This document shows, one piece after another, positions 36,266 through 45,462 of a stretch of DNA of 64,000 nucleotides; positions within the stretch are counted from its first letter, which is position 1; each line of letters starts with the position of its first letter. The position numbers and the translations under genes were made by a program. The notes under the pieces were generated by a model, which was given only the letters and a program-made list of their open reading frames with translations, was not told where the DNA came from and made no database searches. This DNA comes from JAGVSR01 sp963750715 (lineage in GTDB: Bacteria; Pseudomonadota; Alphaproteobacteria; Rhizobiales; Hyphomicrobiaceae): positions 806,001 to 870,000 of the forward strand of contig CAVVRP010000012.1 of NCBI GenBank assembly GCA_963750715.1. Reading direction: 5' to 3'.

Positions 36266-36703
36266 ATGCTCATCATCGAAACTGAAACGACCACGCGCGG
36301 TAGCCTGCTGTCGGCGGGGCGTATCCGCCTAGATACCTGGTTCGAAGGCGATATCGTCTGCTCGCGGCTGGACATCGGCACGGATGGCTATGTCCGCGGC
36401 AACATCACGACGCGCGAACTGTACGTCGAAGGTCAGATCGTCGGGCGGATAACCGCGGGCATCGTCCAACTGAAGGAGGGCGCCTTCGTCGAGGGCGACA
36501 TTCATCACCACGTTCTGTCGATCCATCCGGCGGCATCGCTGATGGGCCGCTCCCTTCGCTCCACCAATGTGCCGTTTCCGCCGGAACTGTTGGCACTCGA
36601 AGCCAACGCGCGCAACGATCCGCCGGCGGATGGTAACGACGTGCCGCTTCGCTCGGCGGCACGACCGCTGGCGGTGCTGGGAGCCCGCGCTAAGCCGGCG
36701 TGA
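36266..36703 (+). CDS. Bactofilin-like polymer-forming cytoskeletal protein
   Basis: 145 residues. A short right-handed beta-helix with repeating small strands: SLLSAGRIRLDTWFEGDIVCSRLDIGTDGYVRGNI then YVEGQIVGRITAGIVQLKEGAFVEGDIHH, the bactofilin pattern of G/E-G-x-I turns. Bactofilins polymerise into membrane-linked scaffolds and often organise stalks or prosthecae; in a prosthecate relative that would be fitting but is inferred. The C-terminal 40 residues are disordered. Its 3' end overlaps the convergent rsmD by 14 bases. Confidence 0.8.
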   Translation: MLIIETETTTRGSLLSAGRIRLDTWFEGDIVCSRLDIGTDGYVRGNITTRELYVEGQIVGRITAGIVQLKEGAFVEGDIHHHVLSIHPAASLMGRSLRSTNVPFPPELLALEANARNDPPADGNDVPLRSAARPLAVLGARAKPA

Positions 36704-37253
36704 AACGACCAATGAGGATCTGCGTGTCGCCGTACCGGCGACGTTCAAGCTCGGTGTAGCCGGCCGGCAATTCAACCTGGTCCGAGACTTTCTCCTCGAG
36801 CACGACGATCGCCTGCGGGTCGAGCCAGCCGCCCTCCTTCAGGCTTGCCAGCGACTGCACACCAAGGCCCTTGCCATAGGGAGGGTCGAGAAAGGCCAGA
36901 TGAAACGGCTGCATGGTGCCCGCTGGGCCGAGCGATGTGGCGTCGCGGCGAAAGATCTTCGTTTCCCCTGTCAGTCCCAGAGCCTCGACGTTGGTGCGAA
37001 TGAGAGCGCGCGCCTCGGGGCCTTCCTCGACGAACAGGCAATAAGCGGCGCCGCGCGACAAGGCCTCGATCCCGAGCGCGCCCGTGCCCGCGAACAGATC
37101 GATGACGCGGGCTCCTTCGATCTCGAACCCATCGACGCCGTGCTGGAGGATGTTGAACACGCTCTCCCGAACGCGGTCTGAAGTCGGCCGCAGACCTTCA
37201 TGAGCTGGGCCTGCGATGGCGCGCCCTCGAAATCGCCCCGCGACGATCCTCAT
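36690..37253 (-). CDS. rsmD: 16S rRNA (guanine966-N2)-methyltransferase
   Basis: 187 residues. RIVAGRFRGRAI at the start, VIDLFAGTGALGIEALSRGA near 48 (SAM site), and the catalytic FLDPPYGKG near 118. Modifies G966 in the 30S head. It follows the rluB-like gene by 25 bases on the minus strand, a common pairing. Confidence 0.95.
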   Translation of the reverse strand: MRIVAGRFRGRAIAGPAHEGLRPTSDRVRESVFNILQHGVDGFEIEGARVIDLFAGTGALGIEALSRGAAYCLFVEEGPEARALIRTNVEALGLTGETKIFRRDATSLGPAGTMQPFHLAFLDPPYGKGLGVQSLASLKEGGWLDPQAIVVLEEKVSDQVELPAGYTELERRRYGDTQILIGRFTPA

Positions 37254-37278
37254 GACGCAAGGTTTCCGGAACGGCGCA

Positions 37279-38118
37279 TCAATCGTCTCCGCCCTTCTGC
37301 CGTTTCCGGCGCGCCTCGGGACTTTCGGACAGACCGAACTGCTGCGCCAGCTTTGGTCCCAGCTGTTCTGCCAGAACTCGCCGCTTGACCCGCTCGACTG
37401 CGCCGGGCTGCAGTTCGGCGAGTTGGAACGGCCCGAACGACACGCGGATCAGACGGTTCACCTCCAAGCCCAGATGCGACAGCACCTTGCGCACCTCGCG
37501 GTTCTTGCCTTCGCGGATCGCCACCGTCAGCCAGATGTTGGCACCCTGAACGCTGTCGACGTGGGCTTCGACAGGCCCGTAGCTCATGCCGTCGATCTCG
37601 ATGCCGTCCTTCAAAGCGGCGAGTTGTTCGGGCATCACCCTGCCATGAGCGCGCACCCGGTAGCGGCGCAGCCAGCCGGTCGACGGCAGTTCCATGTAGC
37701 GGGCCAGTTCCCCGTCGTTGGTTAGAAGAAGAAGGCCCTCGGTATTGAAATCCAGACGGCCGATGGAGACGACGCGCGGCATTTCGGGCGGCAGCTTCTC
37801 GAACACCGTCGGGCGTCCCTGCGGGTCGCGGTGCGTCGTGACCAGACCCTTCGCCTTGTTGTAACGCCACAAGCGCACCGGCTCCATCATCGGCAGAGGC
37901 CGTCCATCGACGATGACCTTGTCTCCTGCGCCGACCTCGATGGCTGGCGTCGTCAGGAGCTTGCCGTTGACGCTGACGCGGCGGTCCGCGATCCAGCGCT
38001 CGGCTTCCCGCCGCGAGCACAGCCCAGCTCGTGCCATAGCCTTCGCGATACGCATGGGGTCGGCGACATTCGCGGTCGAGGACTCGGTCCCCTGTTGACG
38101 GGACATGGTCTTGCGCAT
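37279..38118 (-). CDS. rRNA pseudouridine synthase, RluB/RsuA family
   Basis: 279 residues. N-terminal S4 domain MRIAKAMARAGLCSRREAERWI near 22, catalytic block RVVSIGRLDFNTEGLLLLTNDGEL near 115 with the nucleophilic Asp in GRLD, and IREGKNREVRKVL near 203. Makes pseudouridine in 23S (RluB) or 16S (RsuA) rRNA; RluB is more likely from length and context. The C-terminal tail is basic. It is divergent from tadA with 59 bases between. Confidence 0.9.
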   Translation of the reverse strand: MRKTMSRQQGTESSTANVADPMRIAKAMARAGLCSRREAERWIADRRVSVNGKLLTTPAIEVGAGDKVIVDGRPLPMMEPVRLWRYNKAKGLVTTHRDPQGRPTVFEKLPPEMPRVVSIGRLDFNTEGLLLLTNDGELARYMELPSTGWLRRYRVRAHGRVMPEQLAALKDGIEIDGMSYGPVEAHVDSVQGANIWLTVAIREGKNREVRKVLSHLGLEVNRLIRVSFGPFQLAELQPGAVERVKRRVLAEQLGPKLAQQFGLSESPEARRKRQKGGDD

Positions 38119-38177
38119 GAGAACCTTGGTGCTGTGCCTCGGCTGACGAACAGGCGAGATGGAATACCGGACCCCTT

Positions 38178-38645
38178 ATGACACCGCCGCCCAAGCCGAG
38201 CCACATGGATATCGCACTTGCCGAAGCACGCCTTGCGGCAGCGCGCGGCGAGGTGCCCGTCGGGGCTGTCGTCGTGGCGCCGGATGGCACGATAGCAGCC
38301 CGCGCCGGCAACCGGACGCGAGAACTATCGGATCCTTCCGCCCATGCCGAGATGCTGGCGATCCGTGAGGCGTGCCGCCTCGCGGGCTTCGAACGCCTTG
38401 TCGGCTTCGATCTTTATGTGACGCTCGAACCCTGCCCGATGTGCGCGGGAGCAATATCCTTCGCGCGCATCCGTCGTCTGGTCTATGGCGCCGCTGACCC
38501 CAAGGGCGGCGGCATCGAGCATGGCGCCCGAGTCTTTTCACAGCCGACCTGCCACCATGCGCCCGAGATTTATTCAGGGATCGGCGATATCGAGGCGAGC
38601 CGCCTGCTGAGGGGTTTCTTCTCCAATCGGCGCACGCAAGCTTGA
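38178..38645 (+). CDS. tadA: tRNA-specific adenosine deaminase
   Basis: 155 residues with zinc motifs HAEMLAIREA near residue 56 (H-A-E) and PCPMCAGAI near 86 (PCxxC). Converts A34 to inosine in tRNA-Arg(ACG). HGARVFSQPTCHHAPEIYSGI near 115 is the usual RNA-contact region. Only four bases separate its stop from the stop of the convergent patatin gene. Confidence 0.95.
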   Translation: MTPPPKPSHMDIALAEARLAAARGEVPVGAVVVAPDGTIAARAGNRTRELSDPSAHAEMLAIREACRLAGFERLVGFDLYVTLEPCPMCAGAISFARIRRLVYGAADPKGGGIEHGARVFSQPTCHHAPEIYSGIGDIEASRLLRGFFSNRRTQA

Positions 38646-38649
38646 CCCA

Positions 38650-39675
38650 CTATGACGCTTCGTCGTCCCGGCTCCGGCGTCGCCGCTTGAAGCGCGGCAG
38701 CATGCGGCGGCGTATGGGCTTGTCCAGTGCCCGGTGCTCCTCAGGTCCCGTCAGCAGCGCGGGAGCCTCGTTATCGCCAACCTCCGCGACCGTCTCGGAC
38801 TGAAGCACGCGACCGAGCTGGGCCATTAGTTTCTGCTTGGCGGGTTCGGCGGCCGCCAGGATTTCCTGCACCTTCCAGAATTCGGCGACCTGGAAGTGGC
38901 TGGTACCGGCGTTGAGATAGATGTCGGGCTGCTGCGATTTCAGTTTCTCGCGGATGATCGTGCGTTCAAAAATGAAGGACGACGCGAACAGGGCTTCCAT
39001 GGCGCTCGGATAGCTGCGGTTGGGCGAGGGCACGGGCACGCCGGAGACGTCGATCGCTATGACGATGTCGACTTCGCCCTTCAGCAGATCGAACGGCAGC
39101 GGATTGGTCAGACCGCCATCGATCAGCGCGCGGCCGCCGAGCAGCACCGGCTCGAACAGAGCGGGAAGCGCCATGCTCGCAGCCACGGCGCGGCGCAGCG
39201 ATCCCTCCGTCAAGACTACCTGTTCCTGGGCATAGAAGTCGGACGACACGATCTTGATGGGCGTCTGGAGACCGGCAAAGTCGCGCGCAACGCGGGACGG
39301 ATAGACCACATCCAGCAGGGCTTCCGGCGCAAGCAGCGCATTCATCGGCCCGAACAGTCCGGCAAGCTTGGGCCGGGCCCTTGCCGAGAACAGATCGCGC
39401 AGTAGGTCAAAGCGGCCCGTCAATATCTCGACCATGTGTCCGCGGATCTCGCGGCCGCTCATCCCGGACGCATAGGCCGCGCCGATGATGGCACCGATCG
39501 ATGTGCCGGCAATGATCTTCGGCCGGACATTCAATTCATCGAGGGCCTCGATGATGGCGACGTGGGCAAACCCCCGTGCCCCGCCGCCGCCCAGCGCAAG
39601 CCCGATCGTGGGCACGCGCGCCACGGCCTGGCTGCTGCCATGTTGCAAGCCGTTTGGCGTATCTCTGGAGGTCAT
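38650..39675 (-). CDS. Patatin-like phospholipase (RssA-type)
   Basis: 341 residues. IGLALGGGGARGFAHVAIIEAL near 25 holds the oxyanion loop, IAGTSIGAIIGAAYA near 54 the nucleophile GxSxG serine, and LIDGGLTNPLPF near 188 the catalytic Asp. No signal peptide. Patatin/RssA proteins hydrolyse acyl lipids at the inner membrane. The C-terminal 40 residues are very basic (RRRMLPRFKRRRRSRDD), perhaps for membrane or nucleic-acid contact. The start ATG at 39675 gives the normal length; the upstream open frame is ignored. Confidence 0.88.
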   Translation of the reverse strand: MTSRDTPNGLQHGSSQAVARVPTIGLALGGGGARGFAHVAIIEALDELNVRPKIIAGTSIGAIIGAAYASGMSGREIRGHMVEILTGRFDLLRDLFSARARPKLAGLFGPMNALLAPEALLDVVYPSRVARDFAGLQTPIKIVSSDFYAQEQVVLTEGSLRRAVAASMALPALFEPVLLGGRALIDGGLTNPLPFDLLKGEVDIVIAIDVSGVPVPSPNRSYPSAMEALFASSFIFERTIIREKLKSQQPDIYLNAGTSHFQVAEFWKVQEILAAAEPAKQKLMAQLGRVLQSETVAEVGDNEAPALLTGPEEHRALDKPIRRRMLPRFKRRRRSRDDEAS

Positions 39676-39844
39676 CGGCGCATCCTCATACCCCTCAATG
39701 TGTAGGCACACCGCACCTTCGCTGCAATGCGGGACGTCTCGATCCGGTCTATTCGCGCCGACCACCCTCACGCATCGCTTGCGCTGGATGCCCGCTCCGG
39801 GCGATATGGGGCGATAGAAACGCACAAGCTGGAAAAAAACACGC

Positions 39845-40054
39845 GTGATAACCTGGACGCCGATCGCCGAGTTCTCCGAGCCTGACTGGGATGCGAACCC
39901 GAACGCCGGACCTCCGATGCTGTTCTGGCGGCCCGTCAAGAACGCGGCGACGTTTGGATACATCCGCGACGGTGAGCTGTTTGACGTCAACTGGCTCTAC
40001 GTTTGCGATGCCAACAAGGTTTCGCACTTCAGCACGATCAACCCGCCGGCCTGA
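39845..40054 (+). CDS. Small hypothetical protein, perhaps DUF551-like
   Basis: 69 residues starting at GTG. The pattern WTPIAEF, then a proline-rich link, MLFWRPVKNAATFGYIRDGELF and HFSTINPPA resembles short DUF551 proteins of the W-x-P-[VI] ... VLFW type often found singly in alphaproteobacteria. Function unknown. It is convergent with aspartate aminotransferase. Confidence 0.5.
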   Translation: MITWTPIAEFSEPDWDANPNAGPPMLFWRPVKNAATFGYIRDGELFDVNWLYVCDANKVSHFSTINPPA

Positions 40055-40068
40055 GTAGCGGAGCGGCT

Positions 40069-41277
40069 CTAGCCCAAATTCCCGCAGAAACGCTGAATGC
40101 GCGTGCAGGCATCCTTCAACTGCTCGGTCGAAGCGGCGTATGAGATGCGGAACGCGGGCGATCCGGCGAAGGCTGCGCCATGCACGACTGCAACGCCCTC
40201 TTCCTCGAGCAGCGCCGTGACGAATTCCTCGTCGTTCGCGATCTTGGCGCCCTTTGCCGTTGTTTTGCCGATCGCGCCGGCGCACGACGGATAGACGTAG
40301 AATGCGCCTTCCGGCTTGGGGCACTTGATGCCCTTGGCCTGATTTAGCATCGACACGACGAGATCGCGCCGCTCGACAAAAATCGCGTTGTGCCCGGCGA
40401 TGAAGTCCTGCGGACCGTTGAGCGCTTCGACTGCTGCCCACTGCGTGATCGACGACGGGTTCGACGTCGACTGGCTTTGCAGCTTGCACATCGCCTTGAT
40501 CAGCTCTTCGGGGCCCGCCGCGTATCCAAGTCGCCAGCCTGTCATGCAATAGGCCTTCGACAGGCCATTCATGGTGAGCGTGCGATCGTAGAGACCGGGC
40601 TCGACCTGCGCGGGCGTGAAGAATTTCAGGCCGTCGTACAGCAGATGCTCGTACATGTCGTCCGTCAGCACCCAGACGTGGCTGTTCTTCTTCTGCATCA
40701 GCACGTCGGTCAGCGCCTTCAACTGCTCGCGCGAATAGGCAGCGCCCGTCGGGTTGGACGGGGCGTTAAACACGAACCACTTCGTCTTCGGCGTGATTGC
40801 CTTGTCGAGCGCCTCCGGCCGCAAGCGGTAGCCGTCTTCCATTTTCGTTCCGGCGAAGACCGGCACGCCGCCGCCGAGCAGGACAATGTCGGCATACGAC
40901 ACCCAGCACGGCGCCGGCATGATGACTTCATCACCCGGGTTCAGCGTCGCTAGCAGCGCGTTGTAGAGTACCTGCTTGCCGCCCGTGCCGACAGACACCT
41001 GCGACGGCTTGTAGTCGAGGCCGTTGTCGCGCTTGAACTTGTCGACGATCGCGGTCTTCAGCTCCGGGATGCCGTCGACGTCGGTGTATTTCGTCTTACC
41101 GGCGTCGAGCGCCCGCTTGGCGGCGTCCTTGATGTTCTGTGGCGTATCGAAGTCGGGTTCGCCCGCGGAAAGCGAGACGATATCGCGTCCCTGCGCCTTC
41201 AGTTGCCGCGCCTTCGTCGAAACCGCGATCGTTGCTGACGGCTGGATGCGGTTCAGGCTGTCGGCGATAAACCCCAT
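40069..41277 (-). CDS. Aspartate aminotransferase, class I (Ib, alphaproteobacterial AatA)
   Basis: 402 residues. SAGEPDFDTPQNIKDAAKRAL near residue 34, NAPSNPTGAAYS near 172, and NGLSKAYCMTGWRLGYAAGPEEL near 234 with the PLP lysine. Transfers amino groups between aspartate and 2-oxoglutarate. MGFIADSLNRIQPSAT is the usual start of this clade, so ATG at 41277 is chosen. Confidence 0.93.
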   Translation of the reverse strand: MGFIADSLNRIQPSATIAVSTKARQLKAQGRDIVSLSAGEPDFDTPQNIKDAAKRALDAGKTKYTDVDGIPELKTAIVDKFKRDNGLDYKPSQVSVGTGGKQVLYNALLATLNPGDEVIMPAPCWVSYADIVLLGGGVPVFAGTKMEDGYRLRPEALDKAITPKTKWFVFNAPSNPTGAAYSREQLKALTDVLMQKKNSHVWVLTDDMYEHLLYDGLKFFTPAQVEPGLYDRTLTMNGLSKAYCMTGWRLGYAAGPEELIKAMCKLQSQSTSNPSSITQWAAVEALNGPQDFIAGHNAIFVERRDLVVSMLNQAKGIKCPKPEGAFYVYPSCAGAIGKTTAKGAKIANDEEFVTALLEEEGVAVVHGAAFAGSPAFRISYAASTEQLKDACTRIQRFCGNLG

Positions 41278-41548
41278 CAATCGGTTCTTTCTTTGCAAGG
41301 CAAGGGAGTTGCATGCCACTCCAAATCGGCGCGGAACCTACGCCGCACTGCAACAGACTTCAAGTTGACGTTTCATCAAACAGGTGCGATTTTATGTGGC
41401 GCTCCCGGCATAAGCGTTAGGGCTTTGATCACGAATGGAGATTTATCACTTCTTTGCCATATTCCCGGCCAATGCGGGCCACACCGGCGGGTTGTCATGG
41501 CGACGGATCACGCACAGCGATTCTCATTGAGACACGGAGCGCAAGTAC

Positions 41549-41857
41549 ATGGCAGAAACTAAGGTTTCCACCTTCTGGTCCCTTCGCCGGTTCGTCGCCG
41601 ATACCGCGACGGGTGGCGTTGTCTATGCGTTGATGGCGGGCCTTATGGGTTCCGCCTTGTCGGCCGCCCCGCTCGATCTTTCGACATTGGCGTCGCATAG
41701 CGACCGGATTCTGACCATTACGATCGTTGGCTTTGTTTTTGCTACGCTTTTTGCGCTAAACTTGTCGTTCTTCCGGCATCTCCGAAGGGCCTATGCACGC
41801 CCCATCAGGCAGCACGCCAATATCGGCAGCGATCCGGGCAGCCGCGATCTGCGTTAG
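41549..41857 (+). CDS. Hypothetical small membrane protein
   Basis: 102 residues with two likely membrane segments (GGVVYALMAGLMGSALS near 22 and ILTITIVGFVFATLFALNLSF near 54) and a basic C-terminal tail. No family recognised. ACGGAG lies before the ATG. Confidence 0.6.
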   Translation: MAETKVSTFWSLRRFVADTATGGVVYALMAGLMGSALSAAPLDLSTLASHSDRILTITIVGFVFATLFALNLSFFRHLRRAYARPIRQHANIGSDPGSRDLR

Positions 41858-41965
41858 CACAGTCGGGGTGGATAAACTGGCAACCAACAAGCAGGCCACC
41901 TAATTTCTGGCATTATCTCCTGGCACATTGCTGCTAGGATGAGAATGGCGACAGGGAGACTGGGA

Positions 41966-42478
41966 ATGCGATTCCGTTCGTTTGGCGCCTTGGGCGGACT
42001 TACTCCGATCGCTTCACTTTTGCCGACCGCGGCCCTCCTTTGCAGCGTCGGCGCCGCCGACCCGGATTCGATCGTCACTACCGCCTTCTCGACCGCCTTG
42101 CACAATCCCGCCGCAACCGCCGGTGCACCCTCCCGTCAGGATGATGGCATCGCCGGAACCGAGGAATATTGGCTCAAGTCGTCCAGGTCAGGTGCCGTTT
42201 CCCCGGCGTTCCTCGTCGAAGACGTATCTCCCGGTGACCGGCTGACTCTCACTTCGAGCGTCGGCCGGCAGGTTCTCGAAGTGGTTTCGATCGAGGACCC
42301 GTCCGCCGGTTCAGCGACGCGCATCGACACGTCCGACTGGACGACGCGCCACCTCGTGGTCGTCTGCCGGGATACCGCGAACCCGGCAGCGCTACTTTAC
42401 AGGTTCCGCATCGGGACGGACGGCCTCGCCATCCGCGCAGGTGAACCGTCGACCCGTGTCAAGGAACGAGCCCTCTAG
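41966..42478 (+). CDS. Hypothetical secreted protein
   Basis: About 170 residues. The N-terminus has a signal-like hydrophobic stretch (LTPIASLLPTAALLCSVGAA) and the rest is a soluble domain with YWLKSSRSG, PGDRLTLTSSVGRQVLEVVSI and HLVVVCRD. A start at 41939 is also open. Homologues of this type appear in Hyphomicrobiales as short uncharacterised exported proteins, but I do not recognise the family firmly. Confidence 0.55.
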   Translation: MRFRSFGALGGLTPIASLLPTAALLCSVGAADPDSIVTTAFSTALHNPAATAGAPSRQDDGIAGTEEYWLKSSRSGAVSPAFLVEDVSPGDRLTLTSSVGRQVLEVVSIEDPSAGSATRIDTSDWTTRHLVVVCRDTANPAALLYRFRIGTDGLAIRAGEPSTRVKERAL

Positions 42479-42586
42479 GCGGCCTGAGCTGTTGCCCCAG
42501 CGCATTCATACCGTGCTAAGCTGACGTTGCTGCCTGGGTTGGGGTCTGGACAGCTTTTTTTGGCTGTTCTCACGACACGGGGTTTT

Positions 42587-42766
42587 ATGCGTCTCAACCC
42601 GCCGACGATCATCATTTTTCTCATCTCCGTTGTGCTGGCCTTCACAGCACTGATGACCAAACTCGGCTTCGTGCCCATTCCCCGCTACCTGCCGCATCAG
42701 GAGTTCTGGCTCTCGATTTCGGCTTACTTCGTGCTGATGATCGGCAATATCTTCAGGGGTCTCTAG
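42587..42766 (+). CDS. Small membrane protein of 59 residues
   Basis: Two hydrophobic helices (IIIFLISVVLAFTALMT and FWLSISAYFVLMIGNIF) joined by a Pro-rich loop (PIPRYLPHQ). It resembles short conserved Hyphomicrobiales membrane proteins of unknown role. No strong Shine-Dalgarno is seen, so the start is a little uncertain. Confidence 0.6.
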   Translation: MRLNPPTIIIFLISVVLAFTALMTKLGFVPIPRYLPHQEFWLSISAYFVLMIGNIFRGL

Positions 42767-42790
42767 ACAAAAGCTGGCAAACGGTCGCGA

Positions 42791-43507
42791 TCACCACGCG
42801 ATCTGCTTCTTGTCGCGGAAGAACCCGCCGCTTGGACCATCGTCCGGCAGGGTGGCCAGCCATACAGGTGTCTCCGCACCCTTCTCCACCGGACGTTCCG
42901 CCTGGGCGCCGCCCATGCCCGTCTTCACCCATCCCGGACAAACCGAGTTGACCTTAATGTTCGTGCCTCGCACTTCGGCAGCGGTGATGCGAGTCAAGGC
43001 GTTCAGCGCCGTCTTCGACATGCGGTAGGCCGGAAAGCCGCAACCCATATCGGCGAGTTGCCCTGCGCCCGACGACAGATTGACGATTCGGCCGTAGCCG
43101 GCCTCGCGCATGATTGGCAGAACCGCCTGAACGAGATGCACAGGACCTATCACGTTGGTTTCGAACGTGCGCCGAATGGTTTCGGTTTTGAGATCTGCGA
43201 GCGTCGACTGGAACCCGCCGGGCCCGTCGATCAGGATCGCCGCATTGTTGACAAGCACGTCGAGCCGTCCGTGCAGCCGCAGGATTTCGGCAACCGCCTC
43301 CGAGATGCTGCGCTGGTCTTGCGTGTCGAGTGCGACGACAGCGACCACGAACCCCCCTTCGCGGAGCGCTTCGGCCGCTTCCTGCCCCTTGGCCTGATCA
43401 CGCGCACCCAGAACCACAACGAGTCCGAGCCGCGCCAGCTGCCGCACGATCTCCAGACCGATGCCGCGATTGGCCCCGCTGACAAGAACGACCCTTTTGG
43501 AATTCAT
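42791..43507 (-). CDS. Short-chain dehydrogenase/reductase (carbonyl-reductase-like)
   Basis: 238 residues. VVLVSGANRGIGLEIVRQL near 5 (TGxxxGxG), LVNNAAIL near 82 (NNAG variant), and catalytic Ser/Tyr/Lys in NLSSGAGQLADMGCGFPAYRMSKTAL near 136-160. The carbonyl reductase/CBR1 type with VNSVCPGWVKTGMGG. NADP-dependent reduction of a carbonyl is likely; substrate unknown. ATG at 43507 has GGAAGAAAA upstream. Confidence 0.85.
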   Translation of the reverse strand: MNSKRVVLVSGANRGIGLEIVRQLARLGLVVVLGARDQAKGQEAAEALREGGFVVAVVALDTQDQRSISEAVAEILRLHGRLDVLVNNAAILIDGPGGFQSTLADLKTETIRRTFETNVIGPVHLVQAVLPIMREAGYGRIVNLSSGAGQLADMGCGFPAYRMSKTALNALTRITAAEVRGTNIKVNSVCPGWVKTGMGGAQAERPVEKGAETPVWLATLPDDGPSGGFFRDKKQIAW

Positions 43508-43649
43508 TTTTCTTCCCACTTTGACGGCATGAGATGCGCGTTTCGATGCTTGCGCGTTTCGATGCTCTCGCATGCATTGCCTTAAACGAAACAAGACGGC
43601 AACCCGTTCCGGGCGCCGCCTCGCGTCGTAACGAAAACGTCGAAGCCGG

Positions 43650-43952
43650 TTAAGACTTCTTCTGAACCGGAGTGCTGCCCGTCGAAGACGGAGCCTTCAT
43701 GTGCGCGGACTTGCTGCCCGGGTGCATGCAGTGCGACCGAAAGGCCCTGCGTTCTTTCCCGTGAAGACCCTTGGCATTCGCCTCCTCCGAGCACTGCCTC
43801 GAAACCTCGCTTTGAATATGCGCTACCTTGGCCGGCATTGCGGGGGCGGAAATCGAAGCGGCAGGCTTGGCGGTGTAATCGGCGGCGCTGGCAGTACCAG
43901 CACAAACCAAGGCGGCGAGCGCGAGCGCACTCGATGTCGATACAAACTTCAT
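43650..43952 (-). CDS. PsiF-repeat-like small secreted protein
   Basis: 100 residues with a signal peptide ending at TASAADY. The mature part has one repeat-like block SRQCSEEANAKGLHGKERRAF then RSHCM, matching the C-x(n)-KGxERxAF-x2-C pattern of PsiF, a phosphate-starvation-induced periplasmic protein of unknown function. The tail is Lys/Ser/Pro-rich. Confidence 0.6.
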   Translation of the reverse strand: MKFVSTSSALALAALVCAGTASAADYTAKPAASISAPAMPAKVAHIQSEVSRQCSEEANAKGLHGKERRAFRSHCMHPGSKSAHMKAPSSTGSTPVQKKS

Positions 43953-44095
43953 GGTCGTGTCATCCTTGTCGTTGACTGTTCGAATACATCCGGTCGGCGG
44001 TTAGCGGCTGACCGATGCGCTGACGGTACGCCGCGGTTCATACCGGCCGTTTGCGCGGCACTTACAAATTCGTAAGGCGACTCGCCCGCGGGGAG

Positions 44096-44569
44096 CTAAG
44101 CCCCCGTCCCCGCAATCCGGCCAAGCGCCATCTCGCGCAGGACGCGACCTTCAATCTCGGCCTCTTCCAGGCGAACTTTGACAAGGTCACCGATGCTGAC
44201 AATGCCCAGCATATCCTCCTCGCCGAAGACGACAAGATGCCTGACCCGATCAAGGGTCATGCGGGCGAGGGCCTGGGACACGGTCATGTCGGGCGTGCAG
44301 GACGGTGGCGGCGCCATCATCACATCGGCTGTCCTCATCTGAAGCGCACTGGCTCCGTGACGGGCAATCGCATGCACGACATCGCGATCGCACATCAGTC
44401 CCATGGCGCGGCCCTGGGGATCGACGACGACGACAGAGGAAATGTTGCGCTCGTCGAACATGCGAACCGCGTCTCCCACGAGACGGTTCTGCTGAACCAC
44501 GACGACGCCCGTGGCGCCCGGCGTCAGACCCTGACGAGCTTTCTTCTTCAGAACTTCGGTAATTTTCAT
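44096..44569 (-). CDS. CBS-domain pair protein
   Basis: 157 residues made of two CBS motifs: LVGDAVRMFDERNISSVVVVDPQGRAMGLMCDRDVVHAI near 30-70 and TVSQALARMTLDRVRHLVVFGEEDMLGIVSIGDLVKVRL near 93-135. Stand-alone CBS pairs bind adenine nucleotides or SAM and regulate partners. A GGAG lies upstream of the ATG at 44569. Confidence 0.85.
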   Translation of the reverse strand: MKITEVLKKKARQGLTPGATGVVVVQQNRLVGDAVRMFDERNISSVVVVDPQGRAMGLMCDRDVVHAIARHGASALQMRTADVMMAPPPSCTPDMTVSQALARMTLDRVRHLVVFGEEDMLGIVSIGDLVKVRLEEAEIEGRVLREMALGRIAGTGA

Positions 44570-44680
44570 GGAGCAAACTCCGCTTGCTTGCGGCAACGCC
44601 GGCATGCGGCCGGGCGCGCCTGTCGTTGCCCCCTCCTAGATGTGGTGACCAGTCTGCGCTGAACAAAGAGCCTGGAGAAA

Positions 44681-45295
44681 TCACATTCCCGCGCGCCGGA
44701 GGACTTCGTCGCGGACGCGTTCAAGAAAATGCGGGATGTCACGCTCCAGCGCCCCGCGCACAAGGAACGACGGCACCTGCGCGTGGAAGCCGACCAAGAC
44801 GTGATAGACGACCCGTGTTTTTGTTCCCGCGTCGATCGGCTCCAGCCGCCAACGACCATCCAAGTACGTCAGGTCGCCCTTGACACGTTTGAAGGTGATG
44901 CTTTCTTCGTGCCGGTATTCGGAGCGAAACACGCTTCGTACCTGCGGCAGGAAACTCATCCAGCGTACGCGGTGCTCGCGCACATCCCAGGCTTGCGTAA
45001 GATCGGCCTCCAGCACAGAACAGCTTTCGAGATTTTCCATGAAGGCGGGGGCGCCGGCGCAATCGAACAAGACGTTCCAGTCCGCTTCGGACGGGGCAGA
45101 AATCTCGATGGCCGCGTCAATCTGGCCGTCGGCGGGAGCAGCGGCCGGCCCCACCCTGACGATCGCCGCACCGGTTACCAGTTGCGCGAGCTCCTGAGGG
45201 GTCAGAGTGGAGGCGCGAGCGCATGTGCCGCCAAGCGCCAGTGGCCCGGCAGCAGCTGCAAGCAGGATGATCCGGATCATGGTCGGGAGCGTCAT
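44681..45295 (-). CDS. Secreted SRPBCC/START-like (polyketide-cyclase) protein
   Basis: 204 residues with a signal peptide (LLAAAAGPLALGGTCARA). The soluble part has IDAAIEISAPSEADWNVLFDCAGAPAFMENL near 58, then a central YRHEESITFKRVKGDLTYLDGRWRLEP and a C-terminal helix LERDIPHFLERVRDEVLR, the pattern of SRPBCC helix-grip proteins that bind lipids or ubiquinone-like molecules. The ligand is unknown. Confidence 0.75.
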   Translation of the reverse strand: MTLPTMIRIILLAAAAGPLALGGTCARASTLTPQELAQLVTGAAIVRVGPAAAPADGQIDAAIEISAPSEADWNVLFDCAGAPAFMENLESCSVLEADLTQAWDVREHRVRWMSFLPQVRSVFRSEYRHEESITFKRVKGDLTYLDGRWRLEPIDAGTKTRVVYHVLVGFHAQVPSFLVRGALERDIPHFLERVRDEVLRRAGM

Positions 45296-45462
45296 TGCAG
45301 CCTCAAAGCTGGAAGGTCGAAGCGGGGGCTGCCTCGTTACGCTACCCTACGGGGAAGGTTTGGTCGCCGTCGATTGCGGCGGGACTATGATGGCCGCCGT
45401 GCCACAGCCAATGCTGACGATCCTGCCTTGAGCGGCAGGCAGCGGCGCTCCATATTGCGGGC

